NCBI GenBank assembly: GCA_030267965.1
Contig: BRYA01000071.1
Location: forward strand, 50,955-84,296
Direction of reading: 5' to 3'
Source of the DNA: Triparma columacea
Lineage: Eukaryota > Sar > Bolidophyceae > Parmales > Triparmaceae
Length of the DNA: 33,342 nt
Shown here: positions 20,765-31,068 of the stretch, piece after piece
How the letters are laid out: each line of letters starts with the position of its first letter
How positions within the stretch are numbered: position 1 is the stretch's first letter
The notes under the pieces: generated by a model
What the model saw: the letters and a program-made list of their open reading frames with translations, nothing else
What the model was told of the DNA's origin: nothing
The model's database searches: none
Made by a program: the position numbers and the translations under genes

Positions 20765-23593
20765 TTACTTTGCCTGCTGCTGCCTCCGCTTGATGAGCTC
20801 CTCCTTGGCTTTGAAGAACGCTCTAATGTCGTCGTCAGTCTCCTTGTTTCCTGTGTACTTCTCATCTTCCCCCCCCCTGCCGCTTCGACTTCCGCTTTCG
20901 GCCCCTCCCACCCAGGCTTGCGCCTTTGGTTCCGCGGGCGCAGGGGCGAGGTTCTCCTGTCCCCTGCCGCTGGGCGCATGGACAACACGGTTGCCGTACC
21001 TCGAGTAGAACTCTTCGCTGTTCTTGTACCACAAATCGAAATCCTGCTGCATTTTGGTCCTGCCCTTCTCCAGCATTCTCTGAATGTGCTCGATTTCCCC
21101 CTTGAGTCCTCGGAGGATTCCAAACTGCTCCTTGTAGACCCTCTTCTCCCTCTCGATTTCCGCCCTCATCCCCTCCTCCTCCTCGTCGACCTTCCCCTCC
21201 CCGCCCTCTTCTCCGTCCCCTCCCTCGACCATCCTCTCCATGGCCCTCTCCCTCCTGAGGCCTTCAATGGTCGTCTTGAGGTAGTTGATGCTACCCCTCG
21301 CCTTGTTGACGAGTTCGCCCGTGCTCTTGGCCGACGTGTACTTCTTCTTCAGAATGACCTTATTCTCATCGATGGCTTTAGTTCCAGGGTATCTGCGAGG
21401 GCGGACGAGCGAGGGAAAGTCGTTACGTGAGGGTTAAAAGATATTTTAGGGCTCCGAACGAGCACCTTGCTTTACTTCGTTGAATCTCACCTCTCCTTAA
21501 ACCAGAGAAAGGCCCTTTGCGGGTCTTCGAGGACGTCCTTCTCCTTGCAGAGTTTGACCCCGTTGACAAGTTTTTCGCTCAGCTGCTGTATAATCCTCTC
21601 CCTATTGTCTTCCCTATTGATCGGCTGTGGCGGATTCCTCCTCTCCTGCTTGTTCTCACCATCCTTTGCCTCCCCACTTTGAGGGAGCGAAGGGGTCCCA
21701 GGTATGCGCTTGCCCTGCTTGACCATGTTGACGAGGATCTTGATCTCGTTGTCCCTCTGTTGCAGGCTATTCTTGAGCCCGGCGATGATTTTTTCCCCGT
21801 CTTCTCCTATTCCAGACCCAGCCGAACCCCCGCTCTCTCCGGCCTCTAACACAAGGTTCTTGAAGATGGCGAAGGCATCTTTGATCCTGGTCACAGTGAG
21901 CTGGCCAATGTTGAGCTGGGCTCCCACGTCCCTGTCATCAACGTAGTCCTTAACTTTTCGCTTTATATCCTCCCTCTGTTCATCCGTCAAATCGTACCCC
22001 TCCCCAGTTTCCCCCTTCATGAACTTGAGTTCCTCCCTAAGGAGGGACAGCTCGCCTTTGAGCCGGCGTATGAGAAGCTCGGGGTCGAGGTCTTCGTTCA
22101 CGACGGCCTCATTCTTCACGAGGGCCACGCGCTGCGCGAAGTTGCACGTGCTGATAGACTCGTCCGTGTTTCTGCGAAAGGGTTGCGTTAGTCGATAAGA
22201 TAAGAAAGGTGCGGCGCGCCCTTTCCCTCCTTGTTAGCTCTCACCTTTCGTCAGGACTGATAGTCGCAACCATCACTGTCTTACAATTACCACCCAAACT
22301 GTCCCGAAGCACGCTAGTCATCATACTATTCCTGTACGGTATGTGGCCCCTCCCCTTTGTCGCCTTCTCATGCAGGGCAACAATAACCTGCTCAAGAAAG
22401 AACAGGCTGGAATTGATGTGCTTGGCCTCTGTTAGGGTTTGACCCGCAGTTCCGCTCTTCCCCACACGCTCAGATCCTGCAAGATCAACCAGATGGAGTT
22501 TGGACCTTCGAACGCTGTCATCTCCCGCCTTCCTACCCTCTATGGATATGGTGAAGATGCAATGGGAACGAGATGATTGCAAATTCATGTCCGTCTCGCT
22601 AATTGCTCGGTTCGTGTCGCCAAGGAATAGACAGTTCAAGGCATCCTCCTCGCTGGCGACGGGGTGCATCGAGAGGTTCTTGAGGTGGTAGCGGCCATCT
22701 TCGTCCTCAAGCATGGAGACCTTTTTCATGTCATTCAAGTTCACCCCGCTGTCGTGATCAGAGGACAGCAGGTCATACCCCGTGTTGTTGTAGATCTCTA
22801 GGTATGATATGAAGGCATTATATTGCACGTCCGTTCGCGACTTGAACTCCGAAAAGAGCATGGAAATTGCACGAGGGATGATTCCCCTGTCGACGTAGCG
22901 CTGTGCCAGGGAAGGTTTCGGGTTAGAGGATGCAGTCGTCACCATGTAGCATTGACTCTGTCCACTCTCACCTCACTTCCACCAGTAATGGTGAAGGTTT
23001 TACCACTCCCAGTTTGACCGTAAGCGAAAATTGTGCTGTTGAATCCATCTAGAGCATTGAGAACCGCTTGGCTTCCGACCTGCGTGAGTTGGAGTTTAGT
23101 TAGGACGGAAGGGCGGCCAATCAGCGGGGTGGCCCTGGGAGGGTTTAACGAATCTAGCACCGATTCAGCTGAAACGGAGCTTGGTTTGTGGGACTCTTAC
23201 CTTATCAAAAACCTCCTCCTGACCAGCAGCCATGTCGAGGACTCCATTGAACTTAAAACGATAGTCGGTACGCGTATTGTTCACAATGAGATCACGGCCC
23301 TGGAGAGGAACGTGGAACTTGAGCTGACGGTTGTCAGCCTGGGGAGTGGGGGGGGGGGGAGAGGGGAGAGTGGTCAGGGGTCAGGGGTCAGGGGTCAGGG
23401 TTACGATATGCGGAAAGGCTGGAAGGGTTTTATGCCCCGGACAAAGTAAGTACCACAACGGAGGATAAAACCAGGGGGTAAAGGAGAGCCCAGTTTCCAA
23501 TTTCCTCACCTCATCTTGCTCGATCCAACCCGAGGGCTTCTTGCTTGGCCTCACACGGAGGAAGATTTGGATCCCCTTTTCTCCCCCTGGCAT
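20765..23593 (-). CDS. Kinesin-9 family motor (KIF6/KIF9-like), six exons, 764 aa
   Basis: Exons are 23593-23510, 23338-23201, 23079-22972, 22900-22245, 22171-21491 and 21392-20765. All junctions are GT-AG with closing phases. The motor is N-terminal (about residues 8-350): P-loop GQTGSGKT, switch I NLQSSRSH and switch [11 protein letters not shown], then [16 protein letters not shown] and [34 protein letters not shown] and the C-terminal block [18 protein letters not shown] ([14 protein letters not shown]) point to kinesin-9, which works in motile flagella along the axoneme. The stalk (residues about 370-720) has coiled-coil stretches and ends [15 protein letters not shown]6-like is favoured over KIF9 by the tail, but this needs a tree. 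Confidence 0.92.
23372..23400 (+). repeat. Short tandem array of a 7-bp unit in kinesin intron 1
   Basis: Four perfect copies of ggtcagg plus one base, inside intron 23339-23509, next to a G homopolymer at about 23348-23359. It is intronic, so it does not affect the protein. Confidence 0.9.
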
Positions 23594-23715
23594 ACTTGTC
23601 GAATGGGGCGGTGGTTAGACGCGGTTTGATGGACGAAGACGGGATTAACAAGTGTGGATTTTAGGAGGAGAAATTGAAATTTGAGGGATTGAAAACAAGT
23701 TTTTGGTGAAAAACC

Positions 23716-24310
23716 ATGGTCAACTCCGAATCAGTCGCCGTCGGACTCATAATATGCTCGCTACCGCTTGTTCGGTCATTACCGTACACGTTTCAGTTTC
23801 CTCCCTGCGCCACCACTGAGGAGTGCCAGCAAGATGAGAGCCTACTGAAACAAAATGGTGCGTTTTAGGTTGAGTGTGGCTCATGCGGTAGGACCCGAGG
23901 AGCACTGACCCCCCCCCGCTTCCCAATTAGGCGACTACTTCTGCTCAGCCCAATGCTACACCGACCCTGATTACTTTGGAGTGTCAAATGACGCGGGCTG
24001 CCTTTTTGGCAGCATTGACCCAAGCCTTTGCAAGAAGTGCCTCCCTGAGAGTGCCACCCAACCGTTTGTCTGCCAGCCATGCTGCAGATGCTGGGGTGCC
24101 TCGGATGTGAATCCCGACGAGCTCAACCTCAATTTGGGTTGTGTGGACCTTTGTCCGAACAACAAAAAACCCACGTCTTGGCTGGACTGCGACATCATGT
24201 ACGGGGGGGGGGATGCAATGGGAGGATGGGGAGATCGTTGGTTCAGGGCGGGGAGCATTGCAGCGGGGGTGCTCGTCGGAGGTGCGGCGGCAATTGAGGG
24301 CGGTATGTAA
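23716..24310 (+). CDS. Cys-rich secreted or membrane protein, two exons, 173 aa
   Basis: Exons are 23716-23857 and 23931-24310, joined in phase 1 across a 73-bp intron with a C run before its acceptor. The N-terminus (SVAVGLIICSLPLVRSLPY) is a likely signal peptide. The middle is packed with cysteines (FCSAQCYTD, CKKCLPES, FVCQPCCRCWG, CVDLCPNN), suggesting disulfide bonds. A hydrophobic Ala/Gly-rich stretch (AGSIAAGVLVGGAAAIEGG) closes the protein and could be a membrane anchor. I do not recognise the family. It diverges from the kinesin gene with a 122-bp spacer. Confidence 0.75.
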
Positions 24311-24432
24311 GAGTGTGAGGAATGTAAAGTAGGGTAAAGTGTTTGAATAGAAGAAAAGGAGATAACTATTTACGTAAAAAACTTGAGTGTGTACATATAT
24401 ATATATATTCTTAATGGAGGATGGATGCTTGA
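24311..24432. other. Convergent spacer with a TA dinucleotide run
   Basis: The gap between the converging Cys-rich and SET genes is AT-rich and holds a perfect TA microsatellite at about 24395-24408. No gene is visible in it. Confidence 0.6.
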
Positions 24433-25041
24433 TCAGGAATGTTTGAGGGGGGTGGGCTCGTACTTTTGCTGCTCCCAGTATGCCTGCCCGTAGCTTATAT
24501 ATAGTTCCTCGCCTTCAACAATATCCCTCATCGCAATCACCGCGCAGCTGTATATTTCCGGACGCTCCACAAATTTCACATTGTAGAAGGATGGAGTTAT
24601 GGGATCGTTCATGTAGCGAGCTTTCACAGAGGGATGATCCTCGGGATCGACGAAAAAAGACGATACTTGTAAGAGGTAGGCCTTCGACGGGAGGTACTTC
24701 TGGGAGAGGTAAGAGTGGCGACTGCCTGTGTAGTAACAGAGCGTCGACCCTGCTGGAATATTGCAAAGGGAGTAAAGGCCAAGTCCTGAGGATGGTATTT
24801 GTGATGGTCGTGGTACAAGATGCTCGTCCCACTCTGTTGTGGGAAACGGAGGAAGCTTAGAGTTCATCAGACGCCTGACTTTGAGCAGCCTCGCTTTCAG
24901 TGCAGAGAAGTCTGTGGGGGATGACTCCATCAAATCGACATCCTCTTGCAAGAGACCAGTCATTTCATCCGGCAACGTTGCAAGCTCGTAGAAAGCCTCC
25001 AAAAGGTCTAGACGGGTGCTTTCTTTCTCAAAAGAGCTCAT
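24433..25041 (-). CDS. SET-domain protein, putative methyltransferase, 202 aa
   Basis: A single-exon frame. After an N-terminal helical part of about 75 residues, a compact SET domain is visible. It starts SSGLGLYSLCNIPAGSTLCY with YYTG, continues through ARYMNDPITPSFYNVKF in place of the usual NHxCxPN region, and ends EGEELYISYGQAYW. SET enzymes transfer methyl groups from S-adenosylmethionine to lysines of histones or other proteins. The usual NH pair is ND here and the pre- and post-SET cysteines are absent, so the substrate could be non-histone and activity is uncertain. Confidence 0.82.
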   Translation of the reverse strand: MSSFEKESTRLDLLEAFYELATLPDEMTGLLQEDVDLMESSPTDFSALKARLLKVRRLMNSKLPPFPTTEWDEHLVPRPSQIPSSGLGLYSLCNIPAGSTLCYYTGSRHSYLSQKYLPSKAYLLQVSSFFVDPEDHPSVKARYMNDPITPSFYNVKFVERPEIYSCAVIAMRDIVEGEELYISYGQAYWEQQKYEPTPLKHS

Positions 25042-25350
25042 GTAAATCCAGCCTCCCCGTTCTGCTTTTGGGAACTTGAGTTTTTGGTGGTCTGTGAATA
25101 TTTGTTAGGGTCCGATGGGGGGCACTTTTTTGGAAAGGTGGGAATCAGATCGCGCAGATATTTGGGGCGATGGGGTTTGTTGACGCGTGTAAAATCCGTA
25201 TGCCAACCCGTGTTGTCGTGAAAGCCTTTTCTATAAGCAATTCCAGGAACTGTGCGGCAAATCTAACCGCTGAGCAGAGTCCTAAATGCGTCATTATAGA
25301 ACGTATTTGAATAATTTCTCACACCCCAAATGCAGCTATACTCCACAGAC
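25042..25350. promoter_or_regulatory. Divergent promoter spacer, SET and chromatin-type genes
   Basis: About 309 bp between divergent ATGs (25041 on minus, 25351 on plus). No open frame, RNA gene or repeat is seen. An in-frame ATG at 25330 could extend the plus-strand gene by seven residues. Confidence 0.45.
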
Positions 25351-27078
25351 ATGGCTAATGACAAGAATGCTCCTTATGGCCGCGGAGAAGGTGAGATAAC
25401 CTTGTTTCCCATTACCGCCAGTTCCGCCATTTTCTATTTTTTTATTGCGTTCAGATATTTGTTGCCTTGACAGGGCGAATCGTCTTTATTTACGAGGGCT
25501 GTTTCCTCTCAAATATATGAAATATATGCGCCAGCGGTTTCCCAAAAATCTCACCCTTCTCCCACCCTCTATTCCTTAGATGGTCACCCCTTGACTGAGT
25601 ATGAGAAGCTCCGAGCGGATCGCATAGCTCGCAACCAGGCTTACCTCCAAAAGTTGGGCCTGAATAAGAACAAGGAGGCACTTGCCGCCCTGAATTCGAC
25701 CAAGAAGAAGAAAAGGAGGAGTGTGCCCAAGCCCCGCATCGTCCCAGGGGAGGAGAGGCGCAGCAGTAGGATGAAGAAACAAACTGACGACCTTGTCATG
25801 CTTTCCTATGATGTTGACGATAATGGCAGAACTGTCAAGGCGCAGCCCGAGCCAAGTGTTGTCGAAGATGGGGAGTACTATGTTTACACAGCGAAAAAGA
25901 GGTTCAGCGGGTTCAGGACCGTCAACCTCAACCCCGAGGACTACGAGCTGAGCGCAGCTGACGAGAAAAACCTCGAGATCGCGAGCGGCAAGATCAAAGA
26001 CGAGGCCGCTTTCCTCAACAAGATGAAGGAGTTCTTCACCTCAGGGGCTCACCTCCTCGGGGAAGGAAACTGTAGGAATGTGTTGAATCAAGTTCGCAAG
26101 CTCATTTCAGGAGAAGGAATCACGTACACAAGCCCAAAGTACGGATGGGAGGCAGAAGAGAAGCACGCGGGCGAGACGTACGAGTACGGCGGGGTCACAT
26201 ACCACAGTAGGTGGTTTATGAAGGGGGTCAAGTGCGACCTTACCACTGACTACGTGGATCTTATCGAACACGCAGCGTGGTGCGAGAACAACTGGGGGCG
26301 TGACCACGGAAACGGATGGCTGCTCAACCACCCGCTCAAGAAATTGCTCATATTCCAGCAGTTCTGCCTCCAAAACCCTGACTTCCTGGACAAGGACTGC
26401 ACGATCAAGGAGTACATGATGGACGGTGATGAGGTGGAAGGGGAATGGGAAGGGAGGGGCGCGAACGACAGATCGACGACGACGACGACGACGGCAGTAA
26501 CGACTCTTGTGTCGGCCCCCAGTCTGCTCAACAAGTCCAGCTCACCTGCGAAGAAGTCGAGGAGCCCAGCGAGGAGCCCAGCGATGAGCCCAGCGATGAG
26601 CCCAGCGAAAGTTACACGCAAGAGGGAGCGGGCTTCCCCCCTGGAAGCTGTCATTCCTCAGCCCAAAAGCCCGAGCCCCGTCAAGAAGGCCAAGACAGGC
26701 AAAAGCAAGCTTCAGCTCTTGAAGGAGAAGAGGGATGCCATGAAGAAGGCGAAGGAGGCCGAGGAGGGGACGGAGAAGACCACTAAGAGGACAGTTACGC
26801 CGAAGAAAGCAACCAAGACCAACGCCAACGACAGTAAAAGAAGCCCCAGTAAAAGGGTTAGTCCAAAGAGGGCCACCACCGGCACCACCGGCATGCATTT
26901 CAAACTCGGTCAAAACGTGTTGTGCCAATGGGACGCCTCCACTGTGTACGACGGCTCAGTCAGCAAGCACTACCCAAAGGGCACAGGAAGGTTCAACGAC
27001 ATGGAGAGCTACGACATTACCTTCAATGTTGATAACAGCATCGCTGAGGTTAAGCACTCACAGCTTTCCCTTTCATGA
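25351..27078 (+). CDS. Basic chromatin-type protein with C-terminal Tudor-like barrel, 512 aa
   Basis: Exons are 25351-25390 and 25580-27078, joined in phase 1 at RGE|DGHPLTEYEKL. The N-terminus (EYEKLRADRIARNQAYLQKL, GLNK) resembles the helix found at the start of some nuclear proteins such as WDR76-like proteins, followed by basic patches (TKKKKRRSVPKPR, RRSSRMKK). Residues about 125-285 form a globular domain I cannot name (YGWEAEEKHAGETYEYGG, HSRWFMKGVKC, WLLNHPLKKLLIFQQF). A Ser-Pro/Lys-rich linker follows. The last 60 residues (FKLGQNVLCQWDASTVYDGS to SYDITFNVDNSIAEVKHSQL) look like a Tudor/chromo-barrel fold. Nuclear chromatin binding is inferred, not shown. Confidence 0.75.
26563..26608 (+). 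repeat. 12-bp coding tandem repeat (Ser-Pro-Ala-x)
   Basis: Nearly four copies of agcccagcgatg, encoding repeated SPAM/SPAR units in the linker of the chromatin-type protein. Confidence 0.85.
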
Positions 27079-27117
27079 ATATCGATAATTGTCTGAGAGA
27101 GCACGTTCGGAAGTGCC

Positions 27118-27159
27118 AATGGGGGTGGAGGGGATGGTAATGGGGGTGGAGGGGATGGT
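27118..27159 (+). repeat. 21-bp tandem duplication
   Basis: Two perfect copies of a unit with aatgggggtggaggggat at its core, just downstream of the chromatin-type gene's stop codon. It is probably in the 3' UTR or convergent spacer. Confidence 0.9.
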
Positions 27160-27258
27160 CGAAACGGTAACGAAAAATTAGGTGACTGCACGTGTATGCA
27201 ACGAAATTACTCCTTCCATTTAAAGCCCCCCGCCCCCCCCCTCCCCCCCTCCGGAGCC

Positions 27259-28020
27259 TTACTTCTCCAAATAATAAACCACCACGACGATCGCACCAAG
27301 CAGCACGAACGCCATCCCGTACATCATCATTTTCTGCTGCGTCTCCCTCTTGCTCATGCTGCTTACCAGCCTCCTCGCCGTGTTCGTCATTCCCGAGACC
27401 TCCAAAACCTTGCTTCGGGCCGACTGGATCTTCTCCCTGTTCCGACCGAGCTCCTCAGTTATCTCCAAAGCCACGTCCTCAGTGTCTGCCATGACCCTCC
27501 TGGCGTTCTGGAGGGTATCGTTCTGCCTTTGCAGGTTTGACCCGACGTCCAGGAGGCGGCCTCGGTCACCGGAGGCTCCGGAGAGGAGCATATTGCGGTC
27601 GGCCGAAGCGCGGGCGGACTCAAAGTCAGACTTTAGACTCTGGAGACTCTTCTTGTAGGTCCTGCACTTGTCCTTCATCTCGCGGTCACCGGCGTCGCGG
27701 GCCTCCATGTCCATCTGTTTAAGGAGATCGTCGGCCTGGCGGAGGAGACCCGTGGTTAGGTTTATTGTCGATGACTGATCGGACCTTAATTGGGTTGGCA
27801 GAGGGCAGAGGAGGAGGGAGTAATTGGGAGGGAGTAATTGTGTTAGATCTCAATATTTTAAGGCATAGAGGAGGTACGTGGGGGTATAATGATACGATAC
27901 TCGTGAACACTGGACATTGAGTACTCACTTGTCATCATAAGTCTTTAGTTGTGATATTTTATCGGTAATCTGTCTGAGGAGTGATTGATTCTCTTCTTCA
28001 TAGCGTTGAAATATTGACAT
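27259..28020 (-). CDS. VTI1: Vti1-like Qb-SNARE, two exons, 205 aa
   Basis: Exons are 28020-27929 and 27784-27259. The junction (phase 2) gives YDDKSDQSSTINLTTGLLRQ, the only acceptor I found that keeps the frame open. The N-terminal three-helix part (MSIFQRYEEENQSLLRQI, ADDLLKQMDMEARD), the SNARE helix (LQNARRVMADTEDVALEITE, LGRNREKIQSARSKVLEV) and the tail anchor (MMMYGMAFVLLGAIVVVVYY) match Vti1. Vti1 takes part in Golgi, endosomal and vacuolar fusion complexes. The length (205 aa) is near the family's usual 215-230. It converges on the chromatin-type gene. Confidence 0.88.
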
Positions 28021-28456
28021 TATTTGTTGTTTTAGGTTATTTGGGTACACAGGATAGAGAGGAGGGGACAATTATCGGATAGCGTATAGTTTTTAGAATT
28101 TTAAGGGGTTTTGGGAGAGGGGCATTTTGGCAGAGAACTCTGGAATCTGGACTTCTCCTTTCATCCCCCTTCCCTTTACATAACGTACATCTAACGTCAC
28201 TCCATCTCATTCACACATTTACTCTCCTCATTGTCCCTCTCACTGTGTAGATACTGTGTGTGTGTATACTGTGTGGACCCTCACCCGCTTCCTCCCTCCA
28301 ACTAAAGGACCCATTTTCTAAAAGGACTCACTCCATCCCTCCCTTCTCTACTTACCTCGTCTACTATCTCGTCTACTACAACCTCTACTCTACCATCTAC
28401 TATATACATCATCTACTATCCATCATCTACTCTCCATAATATACTCAATCATCAAA
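28021..28456. promoter_or_regulatory. Divergent spacer with a pyrimidine-rich CTACT-type repeat
   Basis: A 436-bp spacer between the Vti1-like gene and the next plus-strand gene. From about 28140 the plus strand is mostly C and T. Around 28347-28436 degenerate CATCTACTAT-like units repeat up to 20 bp before the ATG, probably as promoter or 5' UTR of the downstream gene. I see no RNA gene. Confidence 0.5.
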
Positions 28457-29488
28457 ATGTCACAACCAACACCACAAACAGCCTCCTCAAAGAAGATTCC
28501 CAAGCGCCGTGGTCGCCAAGAGAACGTTTTTAAAGATCAAGACAACAAACCATACTCAAAATCTACTTTAGAGTACGTTGTAAGCTTAGTAAAGGACATC
28601 CAACGAGACCTTGAGAAGGATCAAGGCAGGAAGAACAAGGAGGGGAGGTCGGACAAGGGGTCCGATAAGCAGTCAGATAAGGAGTTAGATAAGGAGTCAG
28701 ACAAAGAGTCAGACAAGGAGTCAGACAATCTTATCAATAACAACAACCGCCCTTCGCATGATCCCAACGTGGTCGCCGCCGAGAAGAAAGCCTTACGGAC
28801 CATGATAAATACCCTTCGTACCCTCCTCCAGACGACCTCCGTACCCACAAAGGGTCTCCGCCTACCAAAGTCTGCGATCAGACCCCCCAAGAGGCTCAGC
28901 AACGTGGGGAGGGTAGGGTACGGGGAGAAGGAAGTGGAGGACGAAATAGCCAGGGTCGAAGACGCCAGGAGGAGGTAAGAGAAGGGGGGGGGTGGGGAAA
29001 GGGGAAGCGAGGGGATGGAGAGGAAAAACGCCTAGGCACCCTGGGAAGGCCGACTAACGTACCAGAACTAAATCCCAAAACCTTCGCCTCGGTCGTCTCT
29101 CTTCGCTCCCCCCCTCCCCAGGTTTGAGGAGGAGATTGAAGTGATTAGGGGTACGCTTTCTGGTATTCGTTCCGAGATGGAGAGGGGTTCCTGCCTTTCT
29201 GAGGACAGGGCGTGGCTGCGTGAAGTCCTCGCTTCTGAGAACCTCCGTGTCGGGGGTGTGCTGGGTTCAGAGGTGGAAAAGGAGTACGAGGAAGAGATTA
29301 GGAGGGCGTGCGAGGAGGGGGGGGAGGGAGAGGAGGAGGAGGAGGAAGAGGGGGAGGGGGGGGGAGAGGAGAAGGACGGGAGGAAGAGAATGTGGGTCAT
29401 AGGGAAGGCGGGGGAAGGGGAGGAGAGGAAGTGGAGGAAGATCAAGGGGATGGGGGAATTCATTAAGGGGATGAAGGGCGTGGTGTAA
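28457..29488 (+). CDS. Charged coiled-coil protein of unknown function, two exons, 294 aa
   Basis: Exons are 28457-28974 and 29122-29488 (phase 2, R|RFEEEIEVIRG). The N-terminus is basic (SSKKIPKRRGRQENVF), a possible nuclear signal. Residues about 62-91 are a repeat of SDKE-type units. A helical part (AEKKALRTMINTLRTLLQ), a basic stretch (KSAIRPPKRLSNVGR) and a coiled-coil C-terminal half with a Glu run complete it. There is no recognisable domain. The intron end (TCTCTTCGCTCCCCCCCTCC then CCag) has the TTCGCTC motif. Confidence 0.65.
28648..28728 (+). repeat. Degenerate coding tandem repeat (Ser-Asp-Lys-x)
   Basis: Repeated 12-bp units of the type gacaaggagtca encode SDKG, SDKQ, LDKE and SDKE segments in the charged coiled-coil protein. 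Confidence 0.85.
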
Positions 29489-29633
29489 TGTGAAGGGTTG
29501 TGTTTGTTGCATTCTAGTGTCTTTGTGCGAGTAATTAATTCACGTGTATAGGGTTCGAGAGCTTGTAATTTGGTTTCAAAGCCGGCGCCCACAGCTCCCA
29601 GCCCCAAGCTCAAAGCCATATCAGTGGGCTGCC

Positions 29634-30945
29634 ATGCTTTGCTTACTGTTTGAGCCAATAAAACGGTACATAATAGTTGTTATCCTCATAATTTCTCTCC
29701 CCTCTACCCTCACTTTCACCACCAACATGCCTGTTAAGGAATTGATGTCCACCTCATCATTTTCGTCGACCAGAAGAATGAGTTGGAGAAGTTTACACTC
29801 TTCTTCTACAAAACTCGCGGCCTCTGTACCAATTTTCGACCCTGCTGGATTCGATTACAGTGTACCGACAAGTAGTTTAAGCCCGCCAAGGTACTGGCAG
29901 CTCAAAATGGAGGCACACAAGAAATTGTTCCAGAGGGAGGAGGAAGAGGTGAGGGGGGGAGGGGAGCAAGGGTAAAGCGGGGTGGCAGGAGGAGATCGTA
30001 AACAACCTCGTGCTAAACCCGCCGCCGCTGTCACAACACCAACACACACAAAATACCTCACAGGGACCTGTCACATTTGGGTTCCTCTGCGCCCCTCCCT
30101 CCTCCTCCCTAACATTTGGTGTGACCCCCGGGTCCACCGCCATCCTCTGCACCGGAATCATCGAGGCGTCTGTAGATCCCGAAGATCTCGAGGGAGATGA
30201 CTCCGAAGGCGACATGGTGGTGAGGGTCAGTCCTGTGCTAGATGATGAAACGGCCACGAGCCCTGTCAGGGTGGAGGTCAAGGAGGTGACAGGGACGTTC
30301 CCATTCAGCGTGTGCGAGGTGGAGGGAAAGGAGGACGAAGACGGGGAAATAGACTGGGATGAAGAATCTTTCATCTCCGGTATGCTGGATCTTATGGTGG
30401 ACGAAGCCTGCGCCTCTGGTGTGGAGGAGGAAATGACCTCGGAGGAGGTAGACGACATAATCGAATGCATAACCGGGGAGTGGGGCGCCATCGTGTCCTC
30501 CTACTCCGACATCTCTTACACTACCAAGGCCTCCCGCAGGTGGCACATGGCGTGCGACGGGATGGAGCTTCTGGACCTGGACAACACAGAGGTCGCCAGG
30601 TTGGTGGAGATGGGAAGCGGGGTTGGGAGGATGGTAGAGATCGAGGGGATAGTTAGGACAAGGGTGAGACAGGGGAAACTCGCGAAAGGCGCGGGGGTGG
30701 ACCTGGAGGTATCCAAAGTTCTAGCGGTGCCGGAGGCCGCGAGGATGCTCAAAGTGGGAGATAGGGTGCAATATTATTGGAACGAGGAGTATGAGTGGTG
30801 CGAGGCGGAAGTGGTGGGGAAGGAGGGACCTGTGGGAGGGGAGTTTGTCGTAGAGCTGAGGTTCGTTAGTGACGGGGAAGTGCACAAGGTTAGCTTTGGG
30901 GGGGAGGACAAAGCAAGATGGAGGCCAGTTGAGGGGATGAAGTAG
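29634..30945 (+). CDS. Possible LON-substrate-binding-like protein with a C-terminal Tudor-like domain, 398 aa
   Basis: Exons are 29634-29948 and 30064-30945 (phase 0, REEEE|GPVTFGF). The first in-frame ATG gives a hydrophobic leader (RYIIVVILIISLPSTLTF), a likely signal peptide that could begin a plastid leader. PPRYWQLKMEAHKKLFQ, TFGFLCAPPSSSLTFGVTPG and STAILCTGIIEASV resemble the N-terminal LON-type domain, followed later by RRWHMACDGMELLDL. An acidic insert separates the parts. The end (VGDRVQYYWNEEYEWCEAEV to VELRF) looks like a Tudor/Agenet barrel. Both assignments are by eye and weak. An alternative is an uncharacterised algal plastid family. The Met at 29727 is a fallback start. Confidence 0.6.
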
Positions 30946-31068
30946 ATTTAACTAACATAGTGAGACAAGGACAAATTCGTAAATTAAAACACGCCACAAT
31001 CATCTAGAAGGGTCAATTTCTGCATGAGCGCGAGGAATTAAAGTGGGCGCGCTTGTTCTCCCCTCATC

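Noticed and set aside
28621..28735. CRISPR-like or satellite array
   Set aside because: The repeats are in-frame codons for SDKE-type units in a protein; there are no spacers, and this is nuclear eukaryotic DNA.
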